This document shows, piece after piece, positions 15,898-24,533 of a stretch of DNA of 43,050 nt. Made by a program: the position numbers and the translations under genes. Origin of the DNA: an uncultured Prevotellaceae bacterium (GTDB lineage Bacteria; Bacteroidota; Bacteroidia; Bacteroidales; Bacteroidaceae); assembly GCA_946411565.1 (NCBI GenBank), contig CAMKEM010000023.1, positions 1 to 43,050 of the forward strand, written 5' to 3'. The notes under the pieces are model-generated. The model ran no database searches and was not told the origin of the DNA. It saw only the letters and a program-made list of their open reading frames with translations. How positions within the stretch are numbered: position 1 is the first letter of the stretch; each line of letters starts with the position of its first letter.

Positions 15898-16545
15898 ATG
15901 AAAAAAGTATTTCTTTTCGCTTGCGTGGCTTTCGCGCTCGCAAGCTGCGGCAACAAGGCTGCATCTAATGAAGAAGTTAAGGAAGATACAGTAGCTGTTG
16001 CTGTTGACAGCGAAGAGGCTGCTGGTGAAATCACAGCTGATCTTAATGATGCTCTCAAGGCTGAGACAAAGGATCCTGCTAAGATTGAGGCTGCTCTCAC
16101 TAAGGTTAAGACTGAGTATGCTAAGCTCGTAGAGGAAGGTAAGGTTGAGGAGGCTAAGAAATATGCCCTCAAGATTCAGGAGTTCATCAGCAATAACTCT
16201 GAGTCACTTAAGTCTGCTGCTAACAACGCAACTGTTGTTTCTCTCATTGATGGTATCAAGAACCTCCCAACAAGTGCTGAGGCTACTGCTGAGGATGCTG
16301 TTGCTGCTGTTAAGGCTGATGCCAAGACCGTTGGTGATGCTGCTAAGAATACTGCTGAGGCTGCTGCTACCAATGCTGCAAATAACGCAAAGTCTGCTGC
16401 TGAGACCAAGGTGAACGAGACTAAGGCTAAGGCTGAGACTAAGGTGAATGATGCTGCAAACAAGGCTGCTGATAAGGTAAACGATGCTGCTAACAAGGCT
16501 AACTCAGCTATTGGTAATGCAGCTAATAAGTTGTTAGGGAAGTAG
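15898..16545 (+). CDS. Ala/Lys-rich helical lipoprotein, 215 aa
   Basis: Residues 1-17 form a lipoprotein signal peptide ending in the lipobox LASC, with C17 as the lipidated cysteine. Next comes an acidic, flexible segment. Residues about 45-120 look helical (PAKIEAALTKVKTEYAKLVE). From about 125 to the end the sequence is a low-complexity Ala/Asn/Lys/Glu repeat with 11-residue-like periodicity (NAANNAKSAAETKVNETKAK, then DAANKAADKVNDAANKA), resembling LEA-type or YtxH-like amphipathic helices. Envelope attachment is inferred; a structural or stress-protective role is only a guess. Codon use is strongly biased to GCT and AAG, suggesting high expression. The stop codon abuts the dispersed terminator cassette at 16544. 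Confidence 0.75.
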   Translation: MKKVFLFACVAFALASCGNKAASNEEVKEDTVAVAVDSEEAAGEITADLNDALKAETKDPAKIEAALTKVKTEYAKLVEEGKVEEAKKYALKIQEFISNNSESLKSAANNATVVSLIDGIKNLPTSAEATAEDAVAAVKADAKTVGDAAKNTAEAAATNAANNAKSAAETKVNETKAKAETKVNDAANKAADKVNDAANKANSAIGNAANKLLGK

Positions 16546-16634
16546 CCTAACCAAGCCTTCCCAAAGGGAAGGATGTTATAATCGTAATGCCGCTCATAGG
16601 TTTCCAGTATGGATTTTCTATGAGCGGCAATTAT
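16544..16634. repeat. Dispersed 34-bp repeat plus terminator hairpin, second copy
   Basis: Positions 16544-16577 are identical over 34 bp to 11888-11921. The hairpin TGCCGCTCATAGG (16588-16600) with CTATGAGCGGCA (16618-16629) follows, then ATTATTTT. As in the first copy, the repeat starts at the gene's stop codon. Confidence 0.8.
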
Positions 16635-16649
16635 TTTGTCCTATAATAC

Positions 16650-16708
16650 AATCCCCTTGCCCCTTTATGGGGAAAGGGTGCCCGAAGGGCGGGAAAGGGG
16701 TCGGGGGC
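16650..16708. repeat. GC-rich CCCCTTGCCCC palindrome
   Basis: CCCCTTGCCCCTTTATGGGG, then AAAGGGTGCCCGAAGGGC and GGGAAAGGGGTCGGGG, is self-complementary. It is homologous to the inverted pair at 24534-24690. It abuts the stop codon of the Na/Pi transporter. Confidence 0.65.
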
Positions 16709-18420
16709 TATTGCCTATTCTTCGTATTCTGTGGTCTCTGCCTAATGCCCATTCGAGCCTCTGCCACGTTCACTACATAGTCACCGAGTTTCTCGCACTC
16801 AGAGATGATGTCTATGTAGATAGTGCCGATGGCGTAGGTGTATTTCTGAGCATCCATATCGCTGATATTCTGCGTCTTGAGCTGGTTACGGAAGTTGTTG
16901 ATCTCCGTCTCAATATTGAATACCTTGTTGATATCAAGCGACTCACGATAGCCGTTCATGAGGGTGTTCATCTCAGTAAGCGACTGGTCGGCAAGTCCCA
17001 TCATCTGCGTGATATGGCTATACTGCTCTTCTGTGAAGTCTTCCTTGCCAGAAATCTTACGGTTGAGTGAGCGTGCTATATTGTAGCAAGAATCGCCGAT
17101 AGACTCAATCTCAGATATCTCACGGAGCATAGCTCGGATCTTTGCCTTTGTTGCATCAGAAAGACGTTCTGAAGATACCTCGTTGAGGTAGTGACCAATC
17201 TCAAGCTCGATGTTGTCGGTGATAGCCTCATACTTCTCTATGCGTGAGTATTTCTTCACGAAGTCAGTCTTGTTTGTCTCTTTCAGAAGGTCGCAAACAA
17301 GGTGGAACATCTTCTGGGTGTGAGAAGAGAATGAACGTATCTCTTTCTCTGCCTCAAGCACAGAAAGCTCAGGAGTCTGCATGAAGCCAGAGCTGATGAA
17401 GCGAAGTCTGAACTCTTCCTCTTCTTCCTTACCCTTGGTCTTGGTGATGACGCGGCAAACGATCTGCTCAATATATGGTATGAACCAGATAAGGATAGCC
17501 GTGTTGATTACGTTGAACGTGGTGTGGAATGTAGCCAGTACGGTAGGCAGGAGCTTTGCATCGGCAGCAGTAGCACCCTCTGTTGGGAAACCTACTATGC
17601 CACATACAAAGTTGATGAATATGCGGAAGATGCAGAGTGCCCAGATAACGCCGAAGATGTTGAAGAACATGTGGGCGAAGGCTGCTCTACGAGCCTGGAT
17701 GTTGGCTGTGAGTGCTGCTACGTTAGATGTAACGGTAGTTCCTATGTTCTCACCCATAACGAGCGCGATGCCGAGGTAGATAGGCATTACGCCTGTTGAG
17801 CAAAGTGCCATGGTGATAGCCATTACGGCTGCTGATGACTGTACGCATACGGTCATTACACCACCTATGATGAGGAATATGAAGTATGTGAGATAGCTGT
17901 CATCAAATGACTCAAAGAATTGAATCACGGCAGGAATCTCCTCTAAGTGCATATCCGTGCCTGTCGCCTTAAGGGTACCAAGGCCGAGCAAGAGGAAGCT
18001 GATACCGAACAGGAAATCACCTACAGACTTGCGTCTCTTGCTATATATAAGGATTATAGCTACGAAGAAGGCAGGCCATACGAAGTCTGTAATGTTGAAA
18101 GAGAAACCCGCAGACATAATCCACGCCGTGAACGTGGTACCTATGTTTGCGCCCATGATGATGGAGATAGCCTGTGCCAACGTAAGCAAGCCTGCGTTTA
18201 CGAAGCTCACGGTCATGACCGTTGTAGCAGTAGAAGACTGTACGGATGCTGTTACGAAAGCACCAGTGAGCATACCCGTGAAGCGGTTCTTAGTCATTGC
18301 CTGAAGTACGTGACGCAGCTGTGAGCCTGCCATTTTCTGCAATGATTCGCTCATGGACTTCATACCGTACATCAGTAGGGCCAGTGAGCCGACAAGTTTC
18401 AATACTAATAAGGGTGACAT
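16708..18420 (-). CDS. Na/Pi cotransporter family protein with PhoU-like tail
   Basis: This inner-membrane sodium-dependent phosphate transporter (SLC34/NptA-like) has 570 aa. The N-terminal half has about eight hydrophobic segments in two inverted repeats, each with a QSS motif: SVQSSTATTVM at 61 and CVQSSAAVMAITMA near 195. GANIGTTFTAW and GENIGTTVTSNV are the paired GxNIGTT signatures. Residues about 350-560 are a helical, charged PhoU-like domain (SEIESIGDSCYNIARSLN, CEKLGDYVVNVAEAR). It probably imports or balances phosphate; family members with this domain layout are often annotated but rarely tested. It follows aroB across a palindromic repeat on the same strand. Confidence 0.9.
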   Translation of the reverse strand: MSPLLVLKLVGSLALLMYGMKSMSESLQKMAGSQLRHVLQAMTKNRFTGMLTGAFVTASVQSSTATTVMTVSFVNAGLLTLAQAISIIMGANIGTTFTAWIMSAGFSFNITDFVWPAFFVAIILIYSKRRKSVGDFLFGISFLLLGLGTLKATGTDMHLEEIPAVIQFFESFDDSYLTYFIFLIIGGVMTVCVQSSAAVMAITMALCSTGVMPIYLGIALVMGENIGTTVTSNVAALTANIQARRAAFAHMFFNIFGVIWALCIFRIFINFVCGIVGFPTEGATAADAKLLPTVLATFHTTFNVINTAILIWFIPYIEQIVCRVITKTKGKEEEEEFRLRFISSGFMQTPELSVLEAEKEIRSFSSHTQKMFHLVCDLLKETNKTDFVKKYSRIEKYEAITDNIELEIGHYLNEVSSERLSDATKAKIRAMLREISEIESIGDSCYNIARSLNRKISGKEDFTEEQYSHITQMMGLADQSLTEMNTLMNGYRESLDINKVFNIETEINNFRNQLKTQNISDMDAQKYTYAIGTIYIDIISECEKLGDYVVNVAEARMGIRQRPQNTKNRQ

Positions 18421-18440
18421 ATTTTTTATTTGTTTTATTT

Positions 18441-18627
18441 GAAGTCTAAGGAGTTCAAGGAGTGAAAGTAGGCAAGGAGTTTAAGACGGATGTCTTGACT
18501 GCCTTCTCTTTCTTTGTTTTTTATAAGTGAAAAGGAGCACAAGGAGTGTTTTTGCGTTTTGGAGCTTGACGTTTTACTATCGTCTTTCACTCCTTGTACT
18601 TCTTTCACTCCTTGTACTCCTTATGTT
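18441..18627. repeat. Palindromic intercistronic repeat, 9-bp word family (copy D)
   Basis: The left arm 18441-18492 (CTAAGGAGTTCAAGGAGTGA and on to TTTAAGACGGATG) is inverted at 18576-18627 (ACTATCGTCTTTCACTCCTT and on). The loop of about 83 bp holds a further partial unit (AAAAGGAGCACAAGGAGTG). It lies between aroB and the phosphate transporter. Confidence 0.8.
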
Positions 18628-18630
18628 ATT

Positions 18631-19716
18631 TTATCCTTCTCGGAAGAAATCAAGTGCTTCCTCAATCTCTTCCTTAGTGGCTGTCTGATTGATGCGAATA
18701 TCTCCTATGCCTCCGAGTAGCGTGAAATTAATCACGCCTGCTACGTTCTTCTTGTCGTGTGACATAAGTTCGAGGAGGGTAGGGTAGTCATCGCATGTTA
18801 TTGGCAGAATGCCGTAGTTCTCTCGAATGAACTGAACTGTCTGGCGCATAACCTGAACAGGGAAACCTGTCTTCTTAACTGCCAGATACAGCTCTGGTAT
18901 AATGCCCCATGCCACAGCATAGCCGTGTAGCACAGGTGTATGTTTCATTGCCCATGACTCGAAGGCGTGCCCCGCGGTATGACCGAGGTTGAGAGCCTTG
19001 CGAATGCCATGCTCGTGAGGGTCTTCCTCTACTATGCGCTCCTTAACCTGAACGCTCTCAGCCACCATGCGTTGCAGTTGCTTGAGGTCTGGGTTTGTAA
19101 GGTCGAAGTTAATCAGCTCTGCCCACATGGCTGTGTAATCAGCCTTGGTGGCCTCAGAAACTGGTGCTGACTGACGAAGTATAAGACCGTGTTTCAGCAT
19201 CTCTGCATAGCCTGAAGCTATGTTCTCGTGGTCGAGAGTCTTTAGGAACTCCGTGCAGAGAATCACGTATTTAGAGTCATTAAACACGCCAATCTCGTTC
19301 TTCAGTCCACCGAAGTTGATGCCTGTCTTGCCACCTACCGAAGCATCTACCATAGAGAGCAGAGTAGTTGGTATATTAATGAAATTGATACCGCGTTTGA
19401 ATGTGCTTGCTGCAAAGCCACCGAGATCCGTAATCATACCGCCACCGAGGTTAATGAGCAGAGAGTGGCGTGTGGCACCTCCCTTCTGCAATCCCTCCCA
19501 CACGTGGGCAGTAGATTCCAGAGTCTTAGCCATGTCGGTAGCACCGATGGTAATCATCTGTGCGCCAGTCAGGCATTCGTAGCTGCTCACTACTGGCCAG
19601 CACTTCTCAAGGGTGATAGTGTCTGTCAGTACGAAGATACGATCGTGTTCGCAGTCAGCGATGGCAGAAGCCAGTTCGGCTTCGAGGTTCTGTGAAATAA
19701 TGACCCTTTGATTCAT
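18631..19716 (-). CDS. aroB: 3-dehydroquinate synthase
   Basis: AroB closes DAHP to 3-dehydroquinate, step two of the shikimate pathway, using NAD+ and a divalent metal. The length is 361 aa. The NAD-binding stretch GGGMITDLGGFAASTFKRG, substrate-site motifs IPTTLLSMVDASVGGKTGIN, the metal ligand region SGYAEMLKHGL, and the second metal motif NLGHTAGHAFESW are all present, so the enzyme looks complete. Translation starts at ATG 19716 (MNQRVIISQNLEAEL). A degenerate piece of the 9-bp repeat lies just upstream at 19731-19776, and a full copy lies downstream. Confidence 0.96.
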   Translation of the reverse strand: MNQRVIISQNLEAELASAIADCEHDRIFVLTDTITLEKCWPVVSSYECLTGAQMITIGATDMAKTLESTAHVWEGLQKGGATRHSLLINLGGGMITDLGGFAASTFKRGINFINIPTTLLSMVDASVGGKTGINFGGLKNEIGVFNDSKYVILCTEFLKTLDHENIASGYAEMLKHGLILRQSAPVSEATKADYTAMWAELINFDLTNPDLKQLQRMVAESVQVKERIVEEDPHEHGIRKALNLGHTAGHAFESWAMKHTPVLHGYAVAWGIIPELYLAVKKTGFPVQVMRQTVQFIRENYGILPITCDDYPTLLELMSHDKKNVAGVINFTLLGGIGDIRINQTATKEEIEEALDFFREG

Positions 19717-19730
19717 GTATTGTTGTTTGT

Positions 19731-19776
19731 ATGGAAGTTCAAAGACGTATTGGTTTTACTCTTTTGTACTCCTTGA
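19731..19776. repeat. Degenerate 9-bp family palindrome (copy E)
   Basis: ATGGAAGTTCAAAGACGTAT (19731-19750) is imperfectly inverted by ACTCTTTTGTACTCCTTGA near 19758-19776. It looks like a decayed or minimal member, directly upstream of aroB. Confidence 0.5.
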
Positions 19777-19849
19777 AAATATTATTTTCGGGTACAAAGT
19801 TAATAAAAAAAAATCGTAACACCCCATAAAGCTCCCTTTTTTTTATCTC

Positions 19850-20036
19850 TTAGTGATGATGAAAAAATAAATTGGGACGATTTCGTCTCAGTTTTTTGAG
19901 ATGTTTTGGATTCACGAAGAAGGAGTGATGCGGGCATCATGACTGATGAGAGGATTCAAAACAGCCAAAAAGATGAGCCGTTCCCCAATAAATACACATC
20001 ACAAATCGTCCCAAGTTATTATTTTATCATCACTTA
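19850..20036. repeat. Long inverted repeat with 34-bp arms
   Basis: Arms 19850-19883 and 20003-20036 are 34 bp each with about four mismatches (TTAGTGATGATGAAAAAATA on one side, TATTATTTTATCATCACTTA on the other). The 119-bp loop contains smaller dyads such as GTCTCAGTTTTTTGAGAT and no credible gene. Confidence 0.75.
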
Positions 20037-20128
20037 ATATAAAAAATGTATTATCTGCATTTTACGAAGGCATTGAGAGGACGAGTTACTGCTTATCTCT
20101 TGTAGTGTCTTCGCTCTTGGTAGGGGGT

Positions 20129-20253
20129 AAATACCATTAAAATACCATTAAAATACCATTAATTTACCATTAAGATACCATTAAAATACCATTGTGAATG
20201 GTAATATAATGGTATTATTATGGTATTATAATGGTAATATAATGGTATTATCA
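20129..20253. repeat. Palindrome built from 11-bp words (ATACCATTAAA)
   Basis: The left arm 20129-20193 has six 11-bp words (ATACCATTAAA type). The right arm 20195-20253 has five reverse-complement words (ATGGTATTATA type). Centre: CATT-GTG-AATG. There are no unique spacers, so it is not a CRISPR array. Confidence 0.85.
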
Positions 20254-20298
20254 TCGGAGGAACAAGGGAGAATCATAGGAAGAGAAATAGACATAAAA

Positions 20299-20380
20299 GA
20301 CCCTCTAAATCCCCCTTAAGGGGGGACTTGGAAGGCGATAGGTGTCTTCCCCATTTAAGGGAAACAGGGGAAAGAGGTTG
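20299..20380. repeat. GC-rich imperfect palindrome
   Basis: CCCTCTAAATCCCCCTTAAG (20300-20319) and CCCCATTTAAGGGAAACAGG then GGAAAGAGG form an imperfect hairpin. An inner TCCCCCTTAAGGGGGGA is nearly palindromic. It is related in style to the repeats at 26567 and 12000. Confidence 0.5.
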
Positions 20381-20388
20381 AGAAAAGA

Positions 20389-20436
20389 AAAATCCCACAC
20401 CGCCAAGAATTCGCGAGGAACTTATGAAGTGTGGGA
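20389..20436 (-). terminator. Intrinsic terminator of the SH3-like gene
   Basis: TCCCACAC (20393-20400) pairs with GTGTGGGA (20429-20436). On the minus strand the stem is followed by TTTTTCTTTTC. It lies 38 bp beyond the stop at 20474. Confidence 0.65.
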
Positions 20437-20473
20437 ATGAGATAGAGTTTTATTATCAGAGGTTTTACCTAGT

Positions 20474-21034
20474 TTAATTGCAAGCATCATATACACTTGG
20501 ACAGAAATCCTTTGTCCAGCCAACAATTTTCTTATTATCTTTAATTATTACTGTCTGTATCCAGTATTCTCCATTATGTAATTTGTAATCAAGTACAGAA
20601 GCGGCTTGACCATTTGTATATCTTTCAAAATCACCAAAATATCTACTTGAGAGTTTCATAAATGGTTTTAAAAGACCAGGCTTTGTGTAAAAACTAATAG
20701 TAAAGAAGTCGCGTTTTATGTATTTGCCACGAAGCCACACTCCACATAATTCTTTATTAACCCACCCCTTTATAGATGTAGAGTCGTTTTCTCTGCATGA
20801 GGTTATATTTACCTTGTACCTGTTATTGGATTGTTCCAGTATTTCCACATTATGCCAATCCTCTTTTTCCTTATGTTCCTTTATTGTTGTGAAATTATTA
20901 GCACATGTGTCGTTACTGTAAACGGGAACCCCATTCGTCATAGCATCCACAAAAAACACGGATAACGTTTCTTGTGAAAACATAACATGACAATTTGTTA
21001 CAAGGATAATAATGATGATAAGTATTCTCTTCAT
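20474..21034 (-). CDS. Secreted protein with tandem SH3-like segments, 186 aa
   Basis: Residues 1-20 are a signal peptide (MKRILIIIIILVTNCHVMFS). The mature protein seems to hold two bacterial SH3-like units. The first runs from GVPVYSNDTCANNF through YKVNIT to IKGWVNKELCGVWLRG. The second runs from ISFYTKPGLLKPF through YWIQTVIIKD to IVGWTKDFCPS. Each ends in the G-W-(V/T)-x-K motif typical of SH3b domains, and conserved Cys residues might form disulfides. Periplasmic, possibly peptide- or wall-binding; no enzyme domain is seen. The gene is AT-rich. A strong -7 box at 21236-21243 implies an unusually long leader of about 195 nt. Confidence 0.65.
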   Translation of the reverse strand: MKRILIIIIILVTNCHVMFSQETLSVFFVDAMTNGVPVYSNDTCANNFTTIKEHKEKEDWHNVEILEQSNNRYKVNITSCRENDSTSIKGWVNKELCGVWLRGKYIKRDFFTISFYTKPGLLKPFMKLSSRYFGDFERYTNGQAASVLDYKLHNGEYWIQTVIIKDNKKIVGWTKDFCPSVYDACN

Positions 21035-21235
21035 TTCTTTTTTCGATTTTAACTTGAACCTCTAATATCCTACAGGGTACAAATTATTTGTACGTCTGCG
21101 CCCTTTGCATCCACCACCTTATTTTTTTAGAAATGTTATTATTTGTCATAAGATGAAAGGCGAAAGTCGATAGTCTCCAGCCATTCGTCCTAATACATAA
21201 GGCGTTTGTCTTTAACCTTTTTAAGATTTTAGGTG

Positions 21236-21243
21236 CAAAGATA
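21236..21243 (-). promoter_or_regulatory. Bacteroidetes-type promoter with a long leader
   Basis: On the minus strand this reads TATCTTTG followed by CACC, a consensus -7 box. The next minus-strand gene starts at 21034, so the leader is about 195 nt. The interval 21035-21526 otherwise holds no gene. Confidence 0.6.
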
Positions 21244-21526
21244 CACATATTTTCGAGTAAAAGCAAAAAAAAGTTCAAAATGCTTTAAACTTTTTAATCT
21301 TTTTCTCGTTAAATAGATGAATCGGTTCAAAAGTTGGGAAGTACGAAAAATGCAGATAAAAGGACAAATTGCATGTTATCCTACTGAAGACTGTGAACAA
21401 GGTAATTGACAATACTAAATTGAAGATTATACATTGTAAATGGTAAACGGTACATGGTAAATGTATTAGTCTTGCACTGGGAATACTTCGTTTAAAAAAG
21501 GGAAAAATCATAATAAAAATCACAAT

Positions 21527-24523
21527 ATGAAACAAAGACTATTCGCGCTTGCTTCGCTAGTGCTCGTATGCTGTGGTGCTATGGCACAGAATCGTGTGGT
21601 GAGCGGCACAATCTTCGACAAAGAGACAAAGGAGCCTCTTATGCAGACGACTGTTCAGTTGCTAAAGACTGACTCTACGTTTGTTACTGGTGCTGCATCG
21701 GCAGAAGATGGTACCTTTAAGGTTACTGCTCCTGAAGACGGTAAGTACATTCTGAGAATGACTAACATTGGCTATACCAATGTGTATCGTAACATTACCG
21801 TGACTGATGCCAAGGATGTGGCTCTCGGAAAAATCAACATGGCTACTGATGCCGTGATGCTGAAGGAGGTTGTGGCTAAGGGCGTGGCTCAGAAGCTTGT
21901 TGTGAAAGAGGACACCTTTATATATAATGCAGCTGCCTATCGTACCCCAGAGGGTTCCGTTGTTGAGGAACTTGTGAAGCGTCTGCCTGGTGCACAGGTT
22001 GATGAGTCTGGTAAGATCACCATCAATGGTAAAGAGGTGAAGAAGATCAAGGTGGATGGTAAGGAGTTCATGACTGGCGATACACAGACAGCTTTGAAGA
22101 ACCTTCCTACATCTATTATTGATAAGGTAAGGGCGTATGACGAAAAGTCTGATATGGCTCGTATGACTGGTGTTGATGATGGTGATGAGAGTACAATCCT
22201 CGACTTCGGTATCAAGCCTGGCATGAACAAGGGCTTCCTCGGCAATGCTGACCTCGCAGCAGGTACTAAGGATCGCTATGCAGCACGTCTGATGGCTGGT
22301 ATTATGAAGGATAACAGCCGACTCATGGCATTCGGTAACGCCAATAACACTAACGATCGTGGCTTTGGTGGCCGTGGCGGTCGTGGCGGTGGTGCCAATG
22401 GCTTGCAGGCTAACAAGATGCTTGGTCTTAACTATAACTACGAGATAAAGGACAAGATTATCGTGGACCTCAATGGACGCTGGAATCACGGAGATACTGA
22501 TGAGTCATCAACTAAAGTGGAGCAGAGTTATGTGGATAAGAGTTTCAGCAACAGTAGATCTGGTTCAATGGGCCGAAACAACAACTTCAACTTCGGTGGT
22601 CGTCTTGAATGGCATCCTGATACTTTGACTACTATCCAGATTCGTCCAAGCTATACTATCACGAACAATGACTCATACTCTAATAGCCTTTCTGCTAAAT
22701 TCGGTAGGGATCCATATTTGTATGGTGTTGATATTGATCCACTTGACGCAGATAAGATGGAAGAAATCAGCAATAAGTATCCTGCGGATAGTATTCGTAT
22801 AAATAGGGTTAGTGGTTTAAATCTCAATGATCGTGAGTCAACACAGCTCAGCCTGCAGGGAACCGTTAGCCGTAAGCTTTCAAAGCGTGGTAACAGCATT
22901 ACTATTCAGGGAAGATACAACAAGACAACAAATGAGAATCAGTCTCTGAGTGCAAATACCACAGACTTGTTCCGTGTACAGAATATGAATGGTCAAGATT
23001 CTGCATATTTCAAGAATCGCTATAACACAGCTCCTACAGATAATGCAACCTATCAGATTTCTGCATCTTACTCAGAAAGACTTTCAAAGTATTCTTTCCT
23101 CGTGTTCAGATATATGTATCAGCATAATGATAGGGAAAATAGCCGTGAAACTTATGATTTCAGTGGTTTAGGCAATTCATTCGCAGGTGGTAAGAAACCT
23201 GCATATAATGGATTTGACGACTTTATTGGTGGTTATAGGTTGCCTGATTATTATAACAGCGAACTTAGCCGCTCAACCAAGTATAACAACAATACACAGG
23301 AGTTTGAGCTTACATGGCGTCGTACAACCAAAGCCTATAACCTGAATCTTGGTGCACTCTATCAGCCACAGACTCAGCATCTTCTGTATGATTATCTTGG
23401 TAAGCACTTTGACGAGAAGCGTAGCGTGAGCAATTTCAGCCCTACTCTTGACTTCCGTTATAAGTTCACTAACAGAAAGACTCTTCGTCTGAACTATCGT
23501 GCAAGTACCAGTCAGCCTGATATGGAGGATATGTTGCCAATTACTGATGACAGCGACCCAATGAACATCAAGGTTGGTAATCCTGACCTGAAGCCTTCTT
23601 TCACACAGAGAGCATCCCTTCGTTACAACAACTATGTGCAGAGCCACTTTAGCAGTATCATGGCTTTTGTAAACTATAGTAACACTAACAACAGTATAAC
23701 TAATATGGTTTATACTGATCCAAATACAGGTGCTCGTAGAAGTACTGCTCAGAATATCGATGGTAACTGGAACATAAGCAGTGCGTTGATGTATAATACT
23801 GCTATAGATACCGTAGGTCTCTGGAATTTCAACACATTCACCAATGTTCGCTATAACAACAACGTTAGCTATGTGCAGCCAGATAAGGCTTCTGCAGAAA
23901 TTGTAAAGAACTACAACCGTAGTACATCTCTTAGCGAGAACCTCGGTATTAGCTATCGTAACTCTTGGCTTGAGGTTGAGCTTAATGGTGGTTTGACTTA
24001 TAATATCAGTAAGAACAAGCTTCAGCCAGATCGTGATAGAAATACATGGGATTTCCAGTATGGTACAGACATTACGGCTACAGCACCTTGGGGAACAGCA
24101 ATCTCTACAAGTGCTCACATGTCTTCACGTCGTAACTATGCAAATGCTGAGGCTAATACTAATGAGTTCATCTGGAATGCACAGATTTCACAGAGTCTCC
24201 TCAAGGGTAAGCCGCTTACATTCTCATTGCAGTTCTATGATATTCTCCACAATAAGAGCAGCTTCTCTTTCAGCGAGAATGCATTCGCTCGTACCGAGTC
24301 TTGGAACAACAGCATCAACAGTTATGTAATGTTCCACGTAATCTATCGCTTCAATGCGTTCGGTGGTAAGAATGCCCGTGGTGGTCGTGGTGGCTTCGGT
24401 GGCCCTGGTGGTATGCCTGGCCCTCCTCCTGGTGGATTCGGCGGCGGTGGCCGTGGTGGTCGCGGTGGCGGCGGCGGTTTCGGCGGTGGCCGTGGTGGCT
24501 TCGGTGGCGGAAGAATGTTCTAA
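21527..24523 (+). CDS. Outer-membrane beta-barrel protein, TonB-receptor-like, with Gly-rich tail
   Basis: This 998-aa outer-membrane protein of the CarboxypepD_reg-like plus OMP_b-brl type has a signal peptide at 1-20 ending AMAQ. Residues about 23-105 form a carboxypeptidase-regulatory-like beta-sandwich (VVSGTIFDKETKEPLMQTTV). Residues about 115-225 resemble a TonB-dependent receptor plug (EELVKRLPGAQVDESGKITI). The rest is a barrel of alternating, aromatic-rich strands, ending at YVMFHVIYRFNAFG. After the last strand comes an unusual tail of about 55 residues composed almost only of Gly, Arg, Phe and Pro (GGRGGRGGGGGFGGGRGGF). A smaller GFGGRGGRGGG loop is near residue 285. There is no SusD partner nearby, so it is unlikely to be a classic Sus system; the substrate is unknown. 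Confidence 0.85.
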   Translation: MKQRLFALASLVLVCCGAMAQNRVVSGTIFDKETKEPLMQTTVQLLKTDSTFVTGAASAEDGTFKVTAPEDGKYILRMTNIGYTNVYRNITVTDAKDVALGKINMATDAVMLKEVVAKGVAQKLVVKEDTFIYNAAAYRTPEGSVVEELVKRLPGAQVDESGKITINGKEVKKIKVDGKEFMTGDTQTALKNLPTSIIDKVRAYDEKSDMARMTGVDDGDESTILDFGIKPGMNKGFLGNADLAAGTKDRYAARLMAGIMKDNSRLMAFGNANNTNDRGFGGRGGRGGGANGLQANKMLGLNYNYEIKDKIIVDLNGRWNHGDTDESSTKVEQSYVDKSFSNSRSGSMGRNNNFNFGGRLEWHPDTLTTIQIRPSYTITNNDSYSNSLSAKFGRDPYLYGVDIDPLDADKMEEISNKYPADSIRINRVSGLNLNDRESTQLSLQGTVSRKLSKRGNSITIQGRYNKTTNENQSLSANTTDLFRVQNMNGQDSAYFKNRYNTAPTDNATYQISASYSERLSKYSFLVFRYMYQHNDRENSRETYDFSGLGNSFAGGKKPAYNGFDDFIGGYRLPDYYNSELSRSTKYNNNTQEFELTWRRTTKAYNLNLGALYQPQTQHLLYDYLGKHFDEKRSVSNFSPTLDFRYKFTNRKTLRLNYRASTSQPDMEDMLPITDDSDPMNIKVGNPDLKPSFTQRASLRYNNYVQSHFSSIMAFVNYSNTNNSITNMVYTDPNTGARRSTAQNIDGNWNISSALMYNTAIDTVGLWNFNTFTNVRYNNNVSYVQPDKASAEIVKNYNRSTSLSENLGISYRNSWLEVELNGGLTYNISKNKLQPDRDRNTWDFQYGTDITATAPWGTAISTSAHMSSRRNYANAEANTNEFIWNAQISQSLLKGKPLTFSLQFYDILHNKSSFSFSENAFARTESWNNSINSYVMFHVIYRFNAFGGKNARGGRGGFGGPGGMPGPPPGGFGGGGRGGRGGGGGFGGGRGGFGGGRMF

Positions 24524-24533
24524 GCTATAGCCC

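Noticed and set aside
19946..20140. 64-codon frame inside the palindromic region after aroB
   Set aside because: It crosses the right arm of one inverted repeat and runs into another; no initiation context or family similarity.
20129..20253. CRISPR-like array
   Set aside because: The 11-bp words are contiguous with no unique spacers of constant length, reverse halfway through, and no cas genes are present.
21527..24523. SusC of a polysaccharide utilisation locus
   Set aside because: No SusD, glycoside hydrolase, or hybrid sensor is adjacent, and the Gly-rich ending is unlike SusC; a general outer-membrane barrel call is safer.
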